A stretch of DNA of 64,000 bases. Source: Borrelia puertoricensis (GTDB lineage: Bacteria; Spirochaetota; Spirochaetia; Borreliales; Borreliaceae). Below the pieces are notes generated by a model. That model worked only from the letters and a program-made list of their open reading frames with translations, searched no databases and was not told where the DNA came from. The DNA lies in the NCBI RefSeq assembly GCF_023035875.1, contig NZ_CP075391.1:1-64000 (forward strand), given 5' to 3'. The position numbers and the translations under genes were made by a program. Each line of letters begins with the position of its first letter. Positions within the stretch are counted from its first letter, which is position 1. Shown piece by piece: positions 27,872 through 37,017 of this stretch.

Positions 27872-28009
27872 CATCACTACATCTGCATAAATTATCTCAA
27901 ACTTAAATCAATATAAAACAACGTTGATTTAACAATTAATAAAATATATAATTTTGATCAATAATTATCGACATTTTTAATGATGCTTCTTAAAAAAAAG
28001 GAAAATATT

Positions 28010-28849
28010 GTGAAATATATTTTTGAAATCCTTACTATAACATTTATTTCACCAATCTTAATGCTCTTTGCCTGTGGTTCAAACCCCAAGCCAACCAACC
28101 AATTAAACACTTCTCCAAAAAAAGACATATTCACAATGAGCCCAAAAACAAAAAACAATTTCAACATAAAAACAAATTTAACAAACCAAATAAAGAATAA
28201 AGTCGACACTGCCCTAATTTTAATAGAGAAACACTCATCAGATATTATCAAGGAACCTGTAAAACAACTTGGAATACAATGTACAATCTTTGATGAAATT
28301 CACTACCATAAGACAATGCATTCATTAGACAAAATATATCCCATCAACAAAGAAAAAATAAAGTTATTTCACGCATCTCTAAACTATAATACAATAAGAT
28401 TAAAATGGCTGGGAGAAATTCTTATTCAAATGCAAGCTAACAATACTAAAAAAGGTAATGAACTTTATAAGTCGATCTTAGACACAGGAAGAGAATATTC
28501 GCAAAAATCATTTGAAGCGCTCATAAATCAAATCAATATAGAAAGAGACAAGCTAATTCTTTTAAATGTTGATCAACTAAAAGACATTATAAACAATCTT
28601 GACACAATTAAAAATTTAAGAACAAGTTGGATATCATTTATCGATGATATTATTAATGATTATAGAACCGACACAAACATTAAAAATAACAGCATAAAAT
28701 TAATAGAACATATAACCACTAAATACAAAAAAATAGAAGATAAAATTAATGGCATCAAAGATATAGCTCACAAAACTAAAAAAATTTTAAAAAAAATAAA
28801 GCACCAATATTATATTAATAAACAAATTCATCAAAATAAGATAAGATAA
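28010..28849 (+). CDS. Family A lipoprotein 14 (GTG start)
   Basis: 279 residues from GTG 28010 behind AAAAGGAAAATATT; signal ends MLFAC (Cys22). Linker Pro/Thr/Asn/Lys. Core is diverged: KHSSDIIKEPVKQLGIQCTIFDEI replaces the DQFGM segment and contains a Cys, then LFHASLNYNTIRLKWLGEILIQM and YSQKSFEALINQINIERDKLILLNVDQLKDIINNLDTIKNLRTSW. The last codons and the stop lie inside an ATAAG pentanucleotide repeat, so slippage there would change the C-terminus. Confidence 0.8.
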   Translation: MKYIFEILTITFISPILMLFACGSNPKPTNQLNTSPKKDIFTMSPKTKNNFNIKTNLTNQIKNKVDTALILIEKHSSDIIKEPVKQLGIQCTIFDEIHYHKTMHSLDKIYPINKEKIKLFHASLNYNTIRLKWLGEILIQMQANNTKKGNELYKSILDTGREYSQKSFEALINQINIERDKLILLNVDQLKDIINNLDTIKNLRTSWISFIDDIINDYRTDTNIKNNSIKLIEHITTKYKKIEDKINGIKDIAHKTKKILKKIKHQYYINKQIHQNKIR

Positions 28850-28863
28850 GATAAGATAAGATA
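28836..28863 (+). repeat. (ATAAG)n pentanucleotide repeat across a stop codon
   Basis: Five ATAAG units plus ATA. The repeat length is not a multiple of three, so gain or loss of a unit would move the stop codon of the preceding gene. Confidence 0.85.
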
Positions 28864-28902
28864 TTTTGCAAAAATATTCTTATCATTTAATAAATTTACA
28901 AA

Positions 28903-28983
28903 CTATTATTTAAAATTAAACAACTTCAAGTAACTCAAAATACAGGTTCTGAAATTCAAACAATACTAGACACAATAGAATAA
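28903..28983 (+). pseudogene. C-terminal scrap of a family A gene
   Basis: NTGSEIQTILDTIE followed by a stop at about 28939-28983 resembles the ends of neighbours (LANEIKEILDTI at 27718). It has no start and is preceded by stops. It is what remains of a deleted array member. Confidence 0.55.
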
Positions 28984-29030
28984 TATCATCATTACATTTA
29001 AATATAATTATCAATAATTATTAAAATCAC

Positions 29031-29073
29031 AAGAAGAGAAGACCATCGAGAAGATGGTTTTCTCTTCTTTTTT
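29031..29073 (+). terminator. Strong rho-independent terminator
   Basis: AAGAAGAGAAGACCATC / GATGGTTTTCTCTTCTT with a GAGAA loop, followed by a T run. The GA-rich outer stem resembles the array hairpin, with an inserted GACCATC/GATGGT extension. Confidence 0.85.
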
Positions 29074-29248
29074 TAGTTAACAAACTAACAACCAATATTT
29101 TATTTCAGATAAACACAACAAGAAAATTAACATTTTAATATTTTTCTATAATTATATTGGTTTTTAAATTATATGATATATAATATCATATAAGAATCAT
29201 TATTAATTAATGATAATTTTAATATAATATTAAGGAAGAAGAATTTAT

Positions 29249-30073
29249 ATGAGAAACAATATTTTAAATAACACTTTTATTACATTTGTTTTAATAGCAT
29301 TTATACTAGTCGGATGTAACTCAGATAGAACACTTGCAAAAACACAATATCACACAAACTCTCAAGCAAATACAAATCAAAGCGATGACAAACCATCTGA
29401 ACTTAAAATAAATAAAGAACATGCTCAAGACAATCTAAAAGAAATTAAAGATGTAAAGTCAAAAGAAGATAACAAAAAAGCAGCATTAATAGCTGAAATA
29501 ATACAAAAAGTTCAAACCAGTATAGCTTTAATAAATGGATATAAAAATAATATTGAAGATGATGATCAATATGGAATGAAATGGGGAATATTTAGATTTT
29601 TAAAAGACAGTGAAAATGGCAAAACAATAAATTCTGCTGAAAATAAACATATAAGAAAGCAATTTTATTTATCCTTAGAATGGAAAAAAGATACACTTAC
29701 AAAGTTTGCAACAATCATAAAAGATAACACTGATAATTTAGCAAAAATAATATTAGTAACAGGAATAAATTATTCTCAAGAATATTTTGAATGGATAATT
29801 AATATAATACACAATAAAAAAGATAATCTTCAAACTTTGACACTGCAAGAATTAAAAGACATCAAAAACAAACTTGCGCAAATTGAAAACTTAAGAAAAA
29901 AATGGATAGATACTATTAATAATATTATTACTGAATATGAAGCTAATAATGACATGCAAAATAACAATCAAAAATTCATACAACACGTAAATTCTAAGTA
30001 TAGCTCAATATTTAAAACTGAAATTCCTAACATTCAAGTATTATCTCACGATATTGAAAAGATTCTAAAATAA
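29249..30073 (+). CDS. Family A lipoprotein 15 (last of the array, ATG start)
   Basis: 274 residues. AAGGAAGAAGAATTTAT precedes ATG 29249. The signal is long, ending FILVGC (Cys23). The linker is Asn/Gln/Lys/Asp-rich. Core: NGYKNNIEDDDQYGMKWGIFRFL, RKQFYLSLEWKKDTLTKFATIIKDN, YSQEYFEWIINIIHNKKDNLQTLTLQELKDIKNKLAQIENLRKKW, INNIITEYEANNDMQNN. It is closest in design to gene 1, so the two ends of the array carry the QFGM/QYGM type and the middle carries the amplified HNDN type. Confidence 0.83.
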   Translation: MRNNILNNTFITFVLIAFILVGCNSDRTLAKTQYHTNSQANTNQSDDKPSELKINKEHAQDNLKEIKDVKSKEDNKKAALIAEIIQKVQTSIALINGYKNNIEDDDQYGMKWGIFRFLKDSENGKTINSAENKHIRKQFYLSLEWKKDTLTKFATIIKDNTDNLAKIILVTGINYSQEYFEWIINIIHNKKDNLQTLTLQELKDIKNKLAQIENLRKKWIDTINNIITEYEANNDMQNNNQKFIQHVNSKYSSIFKTEIPNIQVLSHDIEKILK

Positions 30074-30096
30074 GACTTCAAAAATAACTCAAGCTT

Positions 30097-30121
30097 TAGG
30101 GAGGAATTTTTTCCTCTCTTT
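30097..30121 (+). terminator. Terminator after family A array
   Basis: GGGAGGAA-TTTT-TTCCTCTC hairpin followed by TTTCC, right after the last plus-strand gene. Confidence 0.75.
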
Positions 30122-30733
30122 CCTATTTTAGATAAACTACCAGATTAAGAAATAAAAATCATTAAACTTATTACAAGTTAAATATCTTCTCTCAAATCTA
30201 ATTGATAAACTGATTTATTTTTAAGTCTATAAGAAACAATTATCATAAGCAACATCTAAAACAACATACTAAATACTAAAATTCTTCATAAAAATTGCTA
30301 TTTTTTTAAGCTTTTTTACTATACAAATAATAATTAATCTTATATAATACATATTACATTATAATACTTATTACACATTTCATTAAATATTATTTAAAGG
30401 TGGCAAAATTTTTGTTTCGTCCATTCATAACAAACAATATTTAAATATCAGCTTGAATTTTCAAGCTGATAGGTGGCTTAGCCTTCTTAGCCAAATCTCT
30501 ATTACATCTTTTCGGTACTTAGTATTGATAAAATTACTTACCAAAAATATAATAACAAAAACACATTCTTTTTTAGATACTGTTTAAAACCGCTCTTTAA
30601 AAAAGGAGGCCTGATACAGGCCTAACTGAAATAAACCCTTTAATTTTCATATTTATATCATATAATAACCCATGCTACTCACATTCTAGAAAGTTTAAAT
30701 CCTTTTTAACCACCTCTAAATTCACCCAATTTA
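30122..30733. other. Empty junction between the two lipoprotein arrays
   Basis: No gene seen. Two perfect hairpins stand out: ATCAGCTTGA-ATTT-TCAAGCTGAT (about 30448-30471) and AGGCCTG-ATA-CAGGCCT (about 30607-30623). The latter is unusually GC-rich for this plasmid. They may end transcripts converging here from both sides, since family A runs rightwards and family B leftwards. Confidence 0.6.
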
Positions 30734-32026
30734 TCAAGACCTAATTAAAAGTTTAATATCTATTATCAGTCTAAATAACTGTCTAATTGCCGACCTTATC
30801 TGACCATTGTCATCAATCATTTCCTTCAATGTATTTAACATTTTCTCTTTGTTACCTTCTTTGTCAACTCTATATGAATGTGCAAGATACAATTCTCTCT
30901 CAATCATAGAAATCAAGCCTTCCCTTATAGCTATAATCTCCCTTAATTTAAGGTCAATAGTTGAAATTTTATCTGCAGAATTACAATTCTTAATTAAATT
31001 TAATCTTTCTTCATTAAAATTCAGATTTAAGTTATAAGAAGCATGCTCTGAAACATTATACAATAGGTATAATACATCTACCATAACATTCGTTTCACTA
31101 CCATCGTATTTAAGATCACTACGCTCAATTGACAAATCTAAACTTTTAAATATACTTCGTAAAACCAGAACACTTCTAACATCATTTCCCAATGCTAGAT
31201 AAATCTTATTTTTTATATCCGACTGATTAAAATACTCTACCTTCTTAGAAACTTTTTGGTCACCAAATAAAGAGGTTGATGGATCAAATCCTGCTTTTAT
31301 AAACACACGTTCATCTACTCTAGAATCAAGAGTCTCCCTATGTTTATCTAGTCTTAGAGTTAACATTTCATAAGCAATATCTATGGCTGATCTTCTCTGT
31401 TCATCTCCTTCTTGTTCATCTGCTACCTGAGCACCTACTCCTTGTTCACCTGCTACCTGAGCACCTACTCCTTGTTCACCTGCTACCTGAGCACCTACTC
31501 CTTGTTCACCTGCTACCTGAGCACCTACTCCTTGTTCATCTGCTACCTGAGCACCTACTCCTTGTTCATCTGCTACCTGAGCACCTACTCCTTGTTCATC
31601 TGCTACCTGAGCACCTACTCCTTGTTCATCTGCTACCTGAGCACCTACTCCTTGTTCACCTGCTACCTGAGCACCTACTCCTTGTTCACCTGCCACCTGG
31701 GCACCTGCTCCTTGTTCACCTGCTACCTGAGCACCTGCAACTTGTTCACCTGCTACCTGAGCACCTGCAACTTGTTCACCTGCCACCTGGGCACCTGCAA
31801 CTTGTTCACCTGCCACCTGGGCACCTGTAACTTGTTCACCTGCCACCTGGGCACCTGCTCCTTTGTTTCGCTTATTAATACCACTCTCAACACTGTCTAC
31901 TCTCAGTGCCCTTGAAATATCTCTAGTTACATGTTTCTTCCTTTGGGTCAATGAGCCTCCTTGGCCACATCCCACCATTATACTTATAATACTAATTAAA
32001 AAAATTAATAAATTAATTTTTTTCAC
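30734..32026 (-). CDS. Family B lipoprotein with 15 AQVAGEQ decapeptide repeats
   Basis: 430 residues; signal ends IMVGC (Cys20) behind AAGGAGAAG. Residues 56-205 are fifteen copies of a decapeptide, VAGAQVAGEQ or GVGAQVADEQ, low-complexity and lacking aromatic residues. The C-terminal domain (about 215-430) has KNKIYLALGNDVRSVLVLRSIFKSL (about 273), YNVSEHASYNLNLNF, KISTIDLKLREIIAIREGLISMIERELYLA and a final helix. The repeats probably form a flexible or extended spacer and an immunodominant, length-variable face. The order of G/D and V/A variants shows block duplication within the tract. Confidence 0.8.
   Translation of the reverse strand: MKKINLLIFLISIISIMVGCGQGGSLTQRKKHVTRDISRALRVDSVESGINKRNKGAGAQVAGEQVTGAQVAGEQVAGAQVAGEQVAGAQVAGEQVAGAQVAGEQGAGAQVAGEQGVGAQVAGEQGVGAQVADEQGVGAQVADEQGVGAQVADEQGVGAQVADEQGVGAQVAGEQGVGAQVAGEQGVGAQVAGEQGVGAQVADEQEGDEQRRSAIDIAYEMLTLRLDKHRETLDSRVDERVFIKAGFDPSTSLFGDQKVSKKVEYFNQSDIKNKIYLALGNDVRSVLVLRSIFKSLDLSIERSDLKYDGSETNVMVDVLYLLYNVSEHASYNLNLNFNEERLNLIKNCNSADKISTIDLKLREIIAIREGLISMIERELYLAHSYRVDKEGNKEKMLNTLKEMIDDNGQIRSAIRQLFRLIIDIKLLIRS
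31412..31861 (-). repeat. Fifteen 30-bp tandem repeats inside a lipoprotein gene
   Basis: Plus-strand unit CTTGTTCACCTGCTACCTGA and GCACCTACTC, with few single-base variants. Several adjacent units are identical, indicating recent expansion. The unit is 30 bases, so the frame is always kept. This also opens long meaningless frames on the other strand. Confidence 0.95.
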
Positions 32027-32527
32027 TACACTTCTCCTTATAATATTAAAATAATTTATAAATCAATCTTTGATTAATATAATTTATAAATCAATCTTCA
32101 ATTAAATCAACTTATAAATTAATTTATTATTAAAATAATTGATAAAATCATTTATTTTAACTTAAAATCATACCATTTTGAAGATATACACAAATTGGTA
32201 AAACGTTTAAAATTAATAAACACACATTTGGTGATTCATAAATTAACATTTTTAACTTCATTGCTACTTTTTTTATTTACAAATTACTACTTTTCAAATA
32301 AGAAAGTATAACTTAAAGAGAATCTTATGCTAGGTTAAAATCCAAAGTGTCGTGGTAGAGTGTTCTTTTAAGTTGTTATAAGATGCTTAAGTTATAAGTT
32401 TAATTAATGAAATGCAATGTAATTTAAAGGTGTGTACATATGGTATGAAACTGTGTTATATATATTAGGTAATCTTGAATTATTGACTTGAATGATTAAT
32501 AAAAGATTAAAAAAGGAGAATTATCAT
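32027..32527. other. Divergent intergenic region
   Basis: It lies between genes transcribed away from each other. At 32050-32130 a block TTTATAAATCAATCTT(T/C) is repeated two to three times, degenerately. No gene seen. Promoters for both directions must be here, but I cannot place them safely. Confidence 0.5.
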
Positions 32528-33472
32528 ATGAAAAAAGTCGAAGTTAACATTTATATAATTGCAGTTGCAACTCTTTCTTGCAAACAGGGGGTGTCTCGTG
32601 ATGTAATTAGTCAAGATGGAATAAGAGTAGTGTCATCAAAAACATATATTCCCACACATTCTGAAGTTCCTGAAGAGAATACCAAAACTTCTAGATCAAA
32701 GCCAAAAATTTTGATTCCTGTAATTCATGAGATTGGAAAATCTCCTATGTCAGATGCAAATCGAGATAAGGCTTACGTTGAATTTAAGCAAATCATAGAT
32801 GAATATAAAAAACAATTGGAAATTGAACTCAACAAAGTTACAGTGAATAAATCAGTTGATGACCTTATAAAATCATTATCAGAATATAATACTCAACCTA
32901 AGTGGAACTATATTTACACTAGTCTGGAGCATGATGAGAGTGTTATTGAGAATTTAAGAGTAATACTTGACAAATTATCTAATATTCCCGTTGAAGAAGA
33001 GCCCGTTGAAGAAAAGCCCGTTGAAGAAAATAAGAGTTTTTTTGCAAAAACATTTGGCTTTGTCTCTTCTACAATTAATTTTTTAGTTCCTGATAATACA
33101 GTTCCCATATCATCAGTTGATAAAAACTTGGAGTATGAACTCATTGCTGATGATTTATTGAGTATTTTATTTAATCTTACAGATTTTATTCATAAAATCT
33201 TGCATAAGTGGTCAGATGAGAAAAACTTAGTTAAAATTCAGTCTTCAAAAGAATTTGCTGAAAAATCTGCTAAATTAAAGACAATAATGCAAACACAAAA
33301 CACTGCTGTTTCTAAGATCAAAACTCAAATAGTACTAGCTGCAGAAAATATAGATAATGAAGAGAAGTTGATAGAGGAACTTGAAAAGATTACTGAATAT
33401 GGAGAAGCTCATTCTGCATTTAAACATATTAAAAGCTCTGCTACAAGAGATTGGGGAGTTACGTGTGATTAA
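32528..33472 (+). CDS. Family B lipoprotein, the only one on the plus strand
   Basis: 314 residues from ATG 32528 (AAGGAGAATTATC); signal ends ATLSC (Cys18), then KQG as in two genes near 45-47 kb. Core: NKAYVEFKQIIDEYKKQLEIELNKV-like first helix, YIYTSLEHDESVIENLRVILDKL (about 128-150), then an insert with three (V)EE-P/K-V repeats (VEEEPVEEKPVEEN) and an aromatic FFAKTFGFVSSTINFLV stretch, and a closing helix pair. Orientation opposite to the rest suggests an inversion of this segment. Confidence 0.76.
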   Translation: MKKVEVNIYIIAVATLSCKQGVSRDVISQDGIRVVSSKTYIPTHSEVPEENTKTSRSKPKILIPVIHEIGKSPMSDANRDKAYVEFKQIIDEYKKQLEIELNKVTVNKSVDDLIKSLSEYNTQPKWNYIYTSLEHDESVIENLRVILDKLSNIPVEEEPVEEKPVEENKSFFAKTFGFVSSTINFLVPDNTVPISSVDKNLEYELIADDLLSILFNLTDFIHKILHKWSDEKNLVKIQSSKEFAEKSAKLKTIMQTQNTAVSKIKTQIVLAAENIDNEEKLIEELEKITEYGEAHSAFKHIKSSATRDWGVTCD

Positions 33473-33490
33473 GGGATTAATCCCTTAATC
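33468..33490 (+). terminator. Palindrome at the stop codon
   Basis: TTAAGGGATTAATCCCTTAA, a perfect palindrome starting at the stop codon of the plus-strand family B gene; terminator-like without a clean T run. Confidence 0.6.
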
Positions 33491-34115
33491 ATATATAGAA
33501 ACGTATTTTCTTAATGACATAAGTATTGTTAATTACAGTTGATATTTTTACTATAAAATTTACTATAAACCTAAATTTTTTCGCTTGCATTAATGTTTTA
33601 AATATATTTATAATGCCCGATGCATTTTGACTGACACATTTAAAACACATACTGTTAATTTTTTTATAAAGGCTATTAACTTACAGATCTCTCGATTTTT
33701 TTTGTCTTTATACTTGAGAACTCACCTTGATAGTAGACGCATCATCCTTCAATAAACCGCCTACTGATGAACACATCTTAACATTGATAATAGTCCAAAA
33801 AAATATAAAAACACATAGCATACATACTTATTATCATAAAATTGCCCCTTACATTCTTTGGTTTTTTATTTTTTAAGTGAAAGTAAATTTTGAACTTAAA
33901 AAGTTGAGCCACCACCTGATTCAGATTACTTATTTAAGAAATTTAAACCGGTATTTTTTAGTAACTTTTATCTTTAAACTATATAAGATTAATTACATAT
34001 ATTATATAAAAATAATTATTAATAATCACAACTAACATCATTTTAATGGTGATTTTTAATTGAAATTTAACTTTTGGACTTTATAATCATTTAAACTAAA
34101 GGTTTTAAATTTTAA
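33491..34115. other. Intergenic stretch carrying the left arm of a long inverted repeat
   Basis: No gene seen. GTTGAGCCACCACCTGATTC and two more bases at 33903-33924 is repeated in reverse complement at 35359-35380. Confidence 0.6.
33903..33924 (+). repeat. 22-bp inverted repeat, left arm
   Basis: A perfect reverse complement of 35359-35380. The match continues with two mismatches over eight further inner bases (ATTACTTA against TTTACGTA). The arms enclose one lipoprotein gene. Confidence 0.9.
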
Positions 34116-35072
34116 TTATGCAGTCCTACTGTTCTTCCAGTATCTTGAAGATGAATTTATAATGTCAAATCTCTTATTAATTAAATTGCTAAAGCCCAAT
34201 AAGCTCTCATCGTTATCTAAGTCATTTTTCTTGGTAGAATAAATTTTATGATAAATAGATCCGCTTTTACGAGAAACAATCTTCTCAAGTTCACTTCGAA
34301 TTGCTTCATTATTACCCAATTTTTCTACTGCTGATGCTAACATTTGTTTAACATCTCCTATCACCTCAATTCTTCTTGCAATCAATCCATCTAAACAATT
34401 TTTAAGGTATTTAATGGTTCGTAAATCACTCTTTTGCCACAATATATATAAATTAAAGTCACTTAAATCACCCTCATTTTCATCCACAACCGTTAAGACA
34501 AACTGAGTAATATCTCTTAAAGAGTCCAATAAATAATCAGCGCTCATTATATCTTGATTGCTGGCATTCGATCCTGTTAATGCATTTACTATTGTTTGTA
34601 AATTACGAATAGCATTAACATCATATCCTAGCGCAGCATAAATATTGTCCTTATCTTTACTAAAATCATTCGCAAATTGACCATGTACAAATGTAATTCG
34701 TGAATTAAAATAATCAGAATTATTAACCCCTTGCTCAAAGGTATCATAATTATCTTTAAATGATTTATTAAAAGCTACTAAAGTTCTCTTCAAAATTCCA
34801 ACAGCCTCCCTTAATGTCTTTGGGATTGATACTGATTGGTCAACTGCAAAATCCAAGTGTAATCGATTACATACTTTTTTTAAAAACATACATTTATGTT
34901 CATCCTTACATTCATCTTTACGTTCATCTTTATCTGCTTTTAAGCCTTTATTTACTACTAAAGTTGACTTTAGAGAACTAGCTCTTGTAGCTGGGCTATC
35001 ATTAAATGTACACTGGATCATCATTAATCCTAAGATACTTAGCATACATACATACATAGATGTTATTGTCAT
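34116..35072 (-). CDS. Family B lipoprotein inside an inverted-repeat-bounded segment
   Basis: 318 residues from ATG 35072; the earlier ATG codons sit before or in the AAGGAGAAT ribosome site. Signal MTITSMYVCMLSILGLMMIQ then Cys21. A very charged KADKDERKDECKDEHKC segment with two extra Cys is unusual for a surface lipoprotein. Core: DNIYAALGYDVNAIRNLQTIVNALTGS, LLDSLRDITQFVLTVVDENEGDL, YLKNCLDGLIARRIEVIGDVKQML, YHKIYSTKK and a final FSNLINKRFDIINS. The flanking 22-bp inverted repeats could let this gene flip. Confidence 0.77.
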   Translation of the reverse strand: MTITSMYVCMLSILGLMMIQCTFNDSPATRASSLKSTLVVNKGLKADKDERKDECKDEHKCMFLKKVCNRLHLDFAVDQSVSIPKTLREAVGILKRTLVAFNKSFKDNYDTFEQGVNNSDYFNSRITFVHGQFANDFSKDKDNIYAALGYDVNAIRNLQTIVNALTGSNASNQDIMSADYLLDSLRDITQFVLTVVDENEGDLSDFNLYILWQKSDLRTIKYLKNCLDGLIARRIEVIGDVKQMLASAVEKLGNNEAIRSELEKIVSRKSGSIYHKIYSTKKNDLDNDESLLGFSNLINKRFDIINSSSRYWKNSRTA

Positions 35073-35358
35073 TAATATTCTCCTTATCATTATTTTTATG
35101 TCGTACTTTTATCTACACTTCTACACATATACATAACCAAAATATAAATCCATTAATCGAATATAACAATAAAAAATAGATGTATTTATTAATAAATACA
35201 TCTATAATTAAAAATTTTATTTATTACCGAATATTTTATTTTATATTTTAAATCCATGTTGCAATTGGAAATATAAGAATAATTAAAGTGATATCATAAT
35301 ACGTGAATACAATAAAAAGCCAGTCTACGTCTTTAAAGTAAACTTTAAAATACGTAAA

Positions 35359-35380
35359 CTGAATCAGGTGGTGGCTCAAC
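35359..35380 (-). repeat. 22-bp inverted repeat, right arm
   Basis: Partner of 33903-33924. Immediately to its left, 35323-35357 holds a second palindrome: TACGT-CT-TTTAAAGT-AA-ACTTTAAA-AT-ACGTA. A stable cruciform adjoins the arm. Confidence 0.9.
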
Positions 35381-35958
35381 CTGTAATATTTATTATACTT
35401 AAACAATATATAATTTGCAACCTAATCGGAATTAATATTAAATTAAAACTTAAAATTAAATTTAAACGACAACAAGCCTGCATAATAAATACACAATAAA
35501 TACACAGCTTATCTAAGTTCAGCTACGGTATAAAATTACTAACTTTATTTTTAATCCTTTCTTTTAAGTTTTTAAAACTTCTATCAATAATACAAACTTG
35601 ACTACTACATGTTTTAAATATCAAACCAATAATAGAGCCCAATGCATATTAAATGTAATTTATATCATTAACATAGAATCATGCTGATTGCTTTATTATG
35701 TCTTTATATTCATTGTAAAATAGGTACCTTACCCCTCCAACTTTACCTCTCTTAATTTCTCTTAATTTTTTCGCTTTAAACAACATAATAAAAAATAAAG
35801 TCCATTCTATATACTGAAATACACAAAGCAAACTTAATATTTGTAAAAACTATAAAATGAACATAAGTTCTAAGCAACAGTAAACTGCTTAACAAGTACA
35901 CAATATGATCACGCTTAATAGACCTATTTCTTTAACTCTTTTTTTAACTCTTACTTCT
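35381..35958. other. Intergenic stretch, no gene seen
   Basis: AT-rich, with no open frame that has a ribosome site. Weak similarity in style to decayed lipoprotein ends, but nothing I can align. Confidence 0.45.
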
Positions 35959-36819
35959 TTAACTTTTCTCTTCAAGTCTCTCTTTAATTTTGAAATTAAT
36001 ACGATCCCTTCGCTTCTGTTGCTCTATTAAATCATCAATTTTATTTTTAATTGTATCTTTCAAACCTAGCAAGCTATCATTACCAACTTCAATTACCTTC
36101 AAAATTTCTCCGTTCTTACCAATAATGAGATCCACCGCCTTTTTTATTGATTCGACCTTCTCTAAACCTAATATATCTCTGATTTTATTTTCAAATAGTT
36201 CTATCACACGATTTCTTTGTACAAGCAAGTTATCCAACGCAAACTTAATACCACTAATAATCTTTACATCCTTGATCTGCTGCAACATACACAAATTGGC
36301 ATCATTTAAAATTTGACCATCCTCTTTCACAACTTCACTAACATAGATCCCACTATCTCTTAACGATATCAATAAATCAAGAGCAGTATCCTTATAATCA
36401 ACAATACCATTATTCCTTAATGCTCTTACAATTTGTCTTATTTTCTCAATATATACGACGTCATGCTTTAAGGCAGCATAAAAACAATTTTTTAAGTAAT
36501 AATCATCATTCTTAAAGTACAAAGCAAAATCATTAAACATGCTATCAAACACATTTTGATCAAATCCTTCAGAATTAAAATTTAATGACTCTCTAAGCAA
36601 TCTCACACTTTCAAGTAATGTAGCATAAGGCGTTTGTGGTAAGTCCTCAAGCAGGCTTGGATTAACTAAGTCAAATTTACTACCCAAATGGTTTGTGTGG
36701 ACGGCTTCATTTGTGCGGAGCTTGGTAGGAACATTCAATGAGATTTTTCTACCTGCTGCACAACTTAGAATAACTGATCCCAAAACACTAATTATAAATA
36801 TTACCATACCTATTCTCAT
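35959..36819 (-). CDS. Family B lipoprotein
   Basis: 286 residues; GGGGAG before the ATG, signal ends SVILSC (Cys20). Core: NCFYAALKHDVVYIEKIRQIVRALRNNG (about 133), LISLRDSGIYVSEVVKEDGQILNDANLCMLQQIKD, FALDNLLVQRNRVIELFENKIRDIL, IEVGNDSLLGLKDTIKNKIDDLIEQ. The SLLGLKDTIKNKID end is shared with the collagen-like members further right. The extreme C-terminus is strongly basic (KRRDRINFKIKERLEEKS). Confidence 0.77.
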   Translation of the reverse strand: MRIGMVIFIISVLGSVILSCAAGRKISLNVPTKLRTNEAVHTNHLGSKFDLVNPSLLEDLPQTPYATLLESVRLLRESLNFNSEGFDQNVFDSMFNDFALYFKNDDYYLKNCFYAALKHDVVYIEKIRQIVRALRNNGIVDYKDTALDLLISLRDSGIYVSEVVKEDGQILNDANLCMLQQIKDVKIISGIKFALDNLLVQRNRVIELFENKIRDILGLEKVESIKKAVDLIIGKNGEILKVIEVGNDSLLGLKDTIKNKIDDLIEQQKRRDRINFKIKERLEEKS

Positions 36820-37017
36820 TATATACTCCCCTTATCTGCATTATAATCCTCATTATCATAAATACATAATTATAAATACATAGCAATAAACTATAAATCT
36901 ATGCAAAAATCTATGTTCACAAAATACTTATCCACGTATACAATAACATTGTTAATAATATTGTTAATACATTCCTTATTGTCTCACCAACTGCTTAACA
37001 TATCATTACTATAAAAC

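Noticed and set aside
31412..31861. CRISPR-like array
   Set aside because: The repeats are contiguous with no unique spacers, and encode an in-frame decapeptide.
31412..31915. Long plus-strand frame opposite the decapeptide repeats
   Set aside because: It exists only because a 30-base repeat without stops is open in several frames; no ribosome site and an implausible Cys/Leu/Tyr repeat protein.
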